NCBI GenBank assembly: GCA_902787065.1
Contig: CADAFA010000051.1
Location: 1-10,550 of the forward strand
Direction of reading: 5' to 3'
Length of the DNA stretch: 10,550 nt
Source of the DNA: an uncultured Elusimicrobium sp.
GTDB taxonomy: Bacteria > Elusimicrobiota > Elusimicrobia > Elusimicrobiales > Elusimicrobiaceae
The position numbers were made by a program, and so were the translations under genes. How positions within the stretch are numbered: the first letter of the stretch is position 1; each line of letters starts with the position of its first letter. Below, in pieces: positions 7,372 through 10,550 of this stretch. The notes beneath the pieces are model-generated. The model did no database searches. It worked only from the letters and a program-made list of their open reading frames with translations, and had not been told where the DNA came from.

Positions 7372-8170
7372 TTATAAAAAATCAAACTTCGGGGTGGCAT
7401 TTTTCTTTTTGAGCAAAGAGCAAAAAGAGGCCCTTGGTATAATTTATGCTTTCTGCCGTTTGGCAGATGACATTGTTGATGATACCCCTCAAACCGCACC
7501 TGCGCAACTTGCAGATTTGACCGTGGAACTTGACCAAGTTTTCGGTGGGGTGCCTAAAACGGAATTAGGTAAAGATTTGCAAAAAGTTATACAAAAATTT
7601 CCTATACCGCAACAATATTTCTACGATTTAATTGAAGGTGTAAAAAGTGATTTAAACTCGCCTGTGCGTTACCAAACGCAAGAGCAGTTAAATTGGTATA
7701 TGTACAGGGTTGCAAGTGTTGTGGGACTTATGTGCATTGAGATTTTCGGCTACAAAAATCCCTTATCAAAGAAATATGCCGAAACTTTAGGTTATGCCGT
7801 ACAACTTACAAATATTTTAAGGGATATTGCCGAAGATGCAAAAATAAACCGCCTGTATTTACCTTTGGAAGATTTACGAAGATTTACAGTATCCGAAGAA
7901 GATATTTTGAGTTTAAGACACACCGCGACGGTCAAAAAGTTACTTAATTTTGAGTTGGAAAAAGCACAAAAATTATATAAGGAAGCCCGCCAAATTTTGC
8001 CCAAGGAAGATTTTAAAACCTTACTGGCAGCCCGTGCTATGGGGGCAATTTATGAGAATATTTTGCATAAATTAAAACAACAGCCTTGCTTGCCTTGTGA
8101 AAAAAAGATAAAGTTAAGTAAATTGCAAAAATTACTTATTTTATTTAAAACGTGGAGGGAGTCTAAATGA
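7361..8170 (+). CDS. Squalene/phytoene synthase family protein, HpnD-like presqualene diphosphate synthase
   Basis: A trans-isoprenyl diphosphate synthase that joins two prenyl diphosphates head to head. The 269 residues span the whole family: N-terminal SNFGVAFFFLSKEQKEAL, first Asp-rich motif DDIVDD at 36-41, YMYRVASVVGLM at 113-124, second Asp-rich motif LTNILRDIAED at 149-159, RLYLPLEDL at 164-172 and ARAMGAIY at 224-231. The RVASVVGLM and RAMGAIY forms and the C-terminal helix (KLSKLQKLLILF) recall HpnD, which makes presqualene diphosphate in the HpnCDE route to squalene and hopanoids; phytoene synthase (CrtB) is the alternative and cannot be excluded by eye. No HpnC, HpnE or cyclase gene is in the window. 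The start overlaps tlyA by 11 bases. There is no transmembrane segment; such enzymes act at the inner face of the membrane. Confidence 0.85.
   Translation: MQNSYKKSNFGVAFFFLSKEQKEALGIIYAFCRLADDIVDDTPQTAPAQLADLTVELDQVFGGVPKTELGKDLQKVIQKFPIPQQYFYDLIEGVKSDLNSPVRYQTQEQLNWYMYRVASVVGLMCIEIFGYKNPLSKKYAETLGYAVQLTNILRDIAEDAKINRLYLPLEDLRRFTVSEEDILSLRHTATVKKLLNFELEKAQKLYKEARQILPKEDFKTLLAARAMGAIYENILHKLKQQPCLPCEKKIKLSKLQKLLILFKTWRESK
8154..8158 (+). promoter_or_regulatory. Strong Shine-Dalgarno sequence for the TPR gene
   Basis: GGAGG lies 8 bases before the ATG at 8167, inside the end of the synthase gene. It is the best ribosome binding site in the window; most other junctions have only GAGG, or nothing and rely on overlap. 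It fixes the start of the TPR gene and suggests that protein is made at a higher rate than its neighbours. Confidence 0.75.
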
Positions 8171-9483
8171 AAAAGTACATAATTTGTACTCTTACGATTC
8201 TTTTAGTTAACGGTTTATTATTTGCCCAAGCTTGTTTGGAAACAAGCCGTAAATTTTTTAATGCTAAGGACCATATTTCCGCCGAGCATGCTTTGGAAAA
8301 ATGTTCTAAAAAAGAGAGAGCTACCCCTAATGTCCAAATAAGCATGGGCGGGGTTAAATTTTTGCTTGCAAAATATGATGAGGCTGAAAAATATTTTAAT
8401 ACTGCTTTAAAAACAATGCCCAAAAATTCTCCTTATTTTGCTTATGTCTATTCTAATTTAGGGGATATCGCTATACAAAAAAAGCAAATAAATAAAGCAA
8501 AAGATTATTATAAAAAATCTTTAGAATACCAGCCGGAAGATATAAATTCTTTAGTAGGTTATGGGTATACTTTAGAAAAAACAGGTAATAAAAATTCTGC
8601 CATAACATATTACAAAAAAGCTTTGGACATAGATTTTTCTAATTTAGCCGCAAGGAAAAATTTAATTCGTTTGGAGCCGGATTCTCTATCCGATAAAGAA
8701 AAGTTAGAAGCCTTAAAAAACAGAAATATTATAGCCCCGGAATCTGAAACTTTTACGGAAGAAGATCTTTCTACCCTTAAGAAAATTTTAAAAGCGGAAA
8801 GAGGCAGTGCAGTAGATTATTTATCCCTAAAATTTGGGGTTACTTTACCGGAAGGGGTTATTTTTGAACGTAACCCAAATACTTTTTATGCGAGAAAAAT
8901 GTTAACTTTGAAGGGTTATAATTTGCTTATTGAAAAATTATCAAGCGAGGCTAAAGAATTTTTCTTATCTAAAAATATTGTTGCTTCCGATTTATTCTTA
9001 TTAACTGATTTTAATGGAAAACCTGTCTTTAATTCAAAAGGGCTTTTAACTGAGGAAGGCCTCATGGCTTATAACAAAAGTTTAAAAGGGAACAAATCTT
9101 ATTTATTACCCGGGGAAAAGCCCGCCGTAACTAAAGAGAAAGAAGACGAAATAGCTAAACAATATCTAGCCAAAGGTTATGAGGAAGTTTCAAGATTAGA
9201 ATTTCAGTATATAGAAGATGAAAGCTTATGTTCGGAAAAGACTTTAGTAGAAAGTTTAAAATGCCGTACTGTCGGGGACGGGGGCGATAAACGTTATTTC
9301 GTACTCAGTAAAGAAGATACGCAAATACCTTACAGTATTCCTTACATGCTTGTTGAGGAGTATAGGGAATTACACGGAAAGCATAATCAAGATAATGTCC
9401 CTGTATACCGTAGTACTTTCGGTGAAAAGCAAAGAGGGATATTAACCCTATGTAATGAAAAAGGAGAACTAGCAATTTTATAA
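8167..9483 (+). CDS. Secreted TPR-repeat protein with unrecognised C-terminal half
   Basis: A 438-residue protein with a clear N-terminal signal peptide: MKKYIICTLTILLVNGLLFAQA, with the AQA box predicting signal peptidase I cleavage after residue 22. The next residue is Cys23, but the preceding residues do not make a good lipobox. At least three TPR units follow, about 57-90, 92-125 and 126-159 (for instance YSNLGDIAIQKKQINKAKDY and ALDIDF), with a possible degenerate one at 24-56, so a protein-binding scaffold in the periplasm or envelope is likely. Residues about 170-438 match nothing I recognise. This part holds three cysteines (355, 366, 429), which with Cys23 and Cys46 could form disulphides. 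Two short similar segments, 242-258 and 290-306, share an LT-x-x-G pattern. The start overlaps the upstream TGA (ATGA), and the stop overlaps tatD (TAATG). Confidence 0.8.
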   Translation: MKKYIICTLTILLVNGLLFAQACLETSRKFFNAKDHISAEHALEKCSKKERATPNVQISMGGVKFLLAKYDEAEKYFNTALKTMPKNSPYFAYVYSNLGDIAIQKKQINKAKDYYKKSLEYQPEDINSLVGYGYTLEKTGNKNSAITYYKKALDIDFSNLAARKNLIRLEPDSLSDKEKLEALKNRNIIAPESETFTEEDLSTLKKILKAERGSAVDYLSLKFGVTLPEGVIFERNPNTFYARKMLTLKGYNLLIEKLSSEAKEFFLSKNIVASDLFLLTDFNGKPVFNSKGLLTEEGLMAYNKSLKGNKSYLLPGEKPAVTKEKEDEIAKQYLAKGYEEVSRLEFQYIEDESLCSEKTLVESLKCRTVGDGGDKRYFVLSKEDTQIPYSIPYMLVEEYRELHGKHNQDNVPVYRSTFGEKQRGILTLCNEKGELAIL

Positions 9484-10277
9484 TGATTACTTTTATTGAT
9501 TCCCATGCCCATCTTAATGATGAAGCTTTTAATGAAGACAGAGAGCAAGTTATAAACTCTTGTTTTGAAGCAGGTGTAAAACAAATTGTTGAAATCGCCT
9601 GTGAAACTAATGAGTGGCAACCTGCGGTTGAACTTTGCGAAAAGTACAAAGGGCAAATTTACGCCGCTGCCGCTATTCACCCAATAAACGCGGAACAATT
9701 TACAGTTGAAAGTTTTGAAGAATTAAAACATTATCTGGCTTTAGATAATTTTAGGGCGGTGGGGGAAATCGGGCTTGATTATTTTTATGAAGATTCATCC
9801 CCGCGCCCTTTGCAACAGGAAGTTTTTGAAAAACAACTTGAACTTGCGCAAGACATTAAAAAACCTATAATTTTGCATTGCAGAAAGGGCAAAGAGCCGC
9901 AAGATTATTCCGCCTATGAAGACATGTTTTATGCCCTTAAAAGATATAATTTAAGCGGGGGTATTTTGCATTGTTTCAGCGGCCGCAAAGAAGATGCTTA
10001 TAGGGCGCTTGATTTGGGTTTTTACCTCGGCATAAACGGTATAATTGGGTACAAGAAAAATGATGATATTAGGCAAATTGTAAAGCAAGTCGGTTTAAAA
10101 TATTTGATGCTTGAAACAGATTGCCCATACTTGCCGCCGCAAAGCAAGCGCGGGCAGCGAAATTCCCCCGTAAATATCCCTGAAATTGCCCAAACTTTGA
10201 CAGATATTTTAGGTAAAAATATTAATGAAGTAGCGGATATTACCACCCAAAACGCTAAGGCATTTTACAATATATAG
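9483..10277 (+). CDS. tatD: TatD-family metal-dependent hydrolase (putative deoxyribonuclease)
   Basis: An amidohydrolase-superfamily TIM-barrel enzyme of the TatD/YcfH/YjjV group; characterised members are metal-dependent 3'-5' DNA exonucleases or related hydrolases in the cytoplasm. The 264 residues match family length. Expected metal ligands are all present: H8 and H10 in DSHAHL, E95 in GEIGLDY, H132 in ILHCRK, H163 in LHCFSG and D213 in ETDCPYLPP, followed by the RGQRNSP loop. The usual G-x-HPH segment reads AAIHPIN at 63-69, so the second His is replaced by Ile. Which of the tatD paralogues it is (TatD, YcfH or YjjV) cannot be settled by eye. AGGAGA at 9462-9467 is 15 bases upstream, rather far, so the TAATG overlap with the TPR gene probably supplies ribosomes. 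It is the last gene of the operon in view. Confidence 0.93.
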   Translation: MITFIDSHAHLNDEAFNEDREQVINSCFEAGVKQIVEIACETNEWQPAVELCEKYKGQIYAAAAIHPINAEQFTVESFEELKHYLALDNFRAVGEIGLDYFYEDSSPRPLQQEVFEKQLELAQDIKKPIILHCRKGKEPQDYSAYEDMFYALKRYNLSGGILHCFSGRKEDAYRALDLGFYLGINGIIGYKKNDDIRQIVKQVGLKYLMLETDCPYLPPQSKRGQRNSPVNIPEIAQTLTDILGKNINEVADITTQNAKAFYNI

Positions 10278-10357
10278 GTCTTTGTTTTACGCGTTGATGT
10301 GGCATATACGATAGGAAATTTGCAGTTTTTATTATTTGCCGTCAAAGTCTTTTTGGT

Positions 10358-10448
10358 AAATTTTGATTTTTCCACTCCTAAAGTACCGATACGTCACTTA
10401 CGCTCCTCTACTTCGCGGTACTAGTCGTCGCGGAGAAAATCAAAATTT
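10358..10448. repeat. Nested inverted repeat of about 91 bases
   Basis: The outer left arm AAATTTTGATTTTTCC (10358-10373) pairs with the right arm GGAGAAAATCAAAATTT (10432-10448) with a single bulged base. Inside it, AGTACCG (10382-10388) is perfectly complementary to CGGTACT (10416-10422). The 27-base centre is GC-richer than its surroundings and holds two similar 9-mers, CACTTACGC and CTACTTCGC. TCGCGG also occurs twice, at 10413-10418 and 10428-10433. The right arm is not followed by an uninterrupted T run, so a simple intrinsic terminator is not the obvious reading; it could still fold in RNA and end or stabilise the operon transcript, or be a copy of a dispersed intergenic repeat. No target-site duplication was found at its edges. 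Confidence 0.65.
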
Positions 10449-10460
10449 CCTCAGAAATAT

Positions 10461-10490
10461 TTGACAGTTTTTTGTTCCTGGTTTTATTAC
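10461..10490 (+). promoter_or_regulatory. Candidate sigma70-type promoter for a gene beyond the window
   Basis: A perfect -35 hexamer TTGACA at 10461-10466 is followed after 18 bases by TATTAC at 10485-10490, a four-of-six match to TATAAT. It points rightward, away from tatD, and about 60 bases of AT-rich DNA remain before the window ends. In DNA this rich in A and T the -10 match alone means little; the exact -35 is the main support. Confidence 0.35.
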
Positions 10491-10550
10491 ATTAATCAAA
10501 AATTCCGTTTTTTATTTTTTAAAAGTATTTTTATTTTCCCGTCGTAAAAA

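Larger units (their letters stand above)
10278..10550. other. Intergenic region after the operon, no coding sequence seen
   Basis: These 273 bases hold no convincing gene on either strand. They are mostly AT-rich, with long T runs near 10506-10536, and contain the nested inverted repeat and the promoter candidate listed separately. I see no canonical hairpin-plus-T-run terminator directly behind tatD (10278-10350). Confidence 0.7.

Noticed and set aside
6999..7499. 166-codon open frame on the - strand
   Set aside because: It lies across tlyA and the prenyl synthase, both with clear family motifs on the + strand, and its own translation shows no recognisable domain.
8215..8237. Lipoprotein signal in the TPR protein (Cys at residue 23)
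   Set aside because: The residues before Cys23 are A-Q-A, not the usual L-[AS]-[GA] lipobox; an ordinary signal peptidase I site fits better, although lipidation is not excluded.
10358..10448. Integron attC site or CRISPR-like unit
   Set aside because: There is no GTT-type core site, no integrase or cas gene, and only one unit, so neither identity is supported.

Overview
The window is AT-rich and reads as one dense block of bacterial housekeeping genes, all on the + strand. It runs from a 5'-truncated pheS at position 1 to a tatD homologue ending at 10277. Adjacent genes abut, sit a few bases apart, or overlap (ATGA or TAATG junctions), and I see no internal terminator, so this looks like a single long operon of eleven genes. 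The organism is probably a Gram-negative-type bacterium: there is a secreted TPR protein, a ZapA/ZapB-like pair behind pheT, and a squalene/phytoene synthase of the HpnD type. The layout and base composition would fit a low-GC lineage such as Elusimicrobiota, but that is a guess from general resemblance and not something the sequence proves.

Layout: 1-3399 holds pheS and pheT, the two subunits of phenylalanyl-tRNA synthetase. 3401-3969 holds two small overlapping genes, a coiled-coil protein (ZapB-like position and look) and a probable ZapA-like division protein. 3976-6629 is a DNA repair block: rarA (AAA+ ATPase), xseA and xseB (exonuclease VII large and small subunits). 6610-7371 is tlyA, an rRNA 2'-O-methyltransferase. 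7361-8170 is a squalene/phytoene synthase family enzyme, 8167-9483 a secreted TPR protein with an unrecognised C-terminal half, and 9483-10277 a TatD-family metal-dependent hydrolase.

The two most notable things are not whole genes. First, xseA stops early at 6321-6323, but the next 67 bases still encode, in the +1 frame, what looks like the normal XseA C-terminus, and that remnant ends in a TGA overlapping the xseB ATG. This points to a small out-of-frame deletion (or sequence error) in xseA. Second, the only real intergenic space (10278-10550) carries a nested inverted repeat of about 91 bases with a locally GC-richer centre, followed by a perfect TTGACA that may start a promoter for a gene beyond the window. 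I found no CRISPR array, RNA gene, transposase or clearly new multi-gene system.
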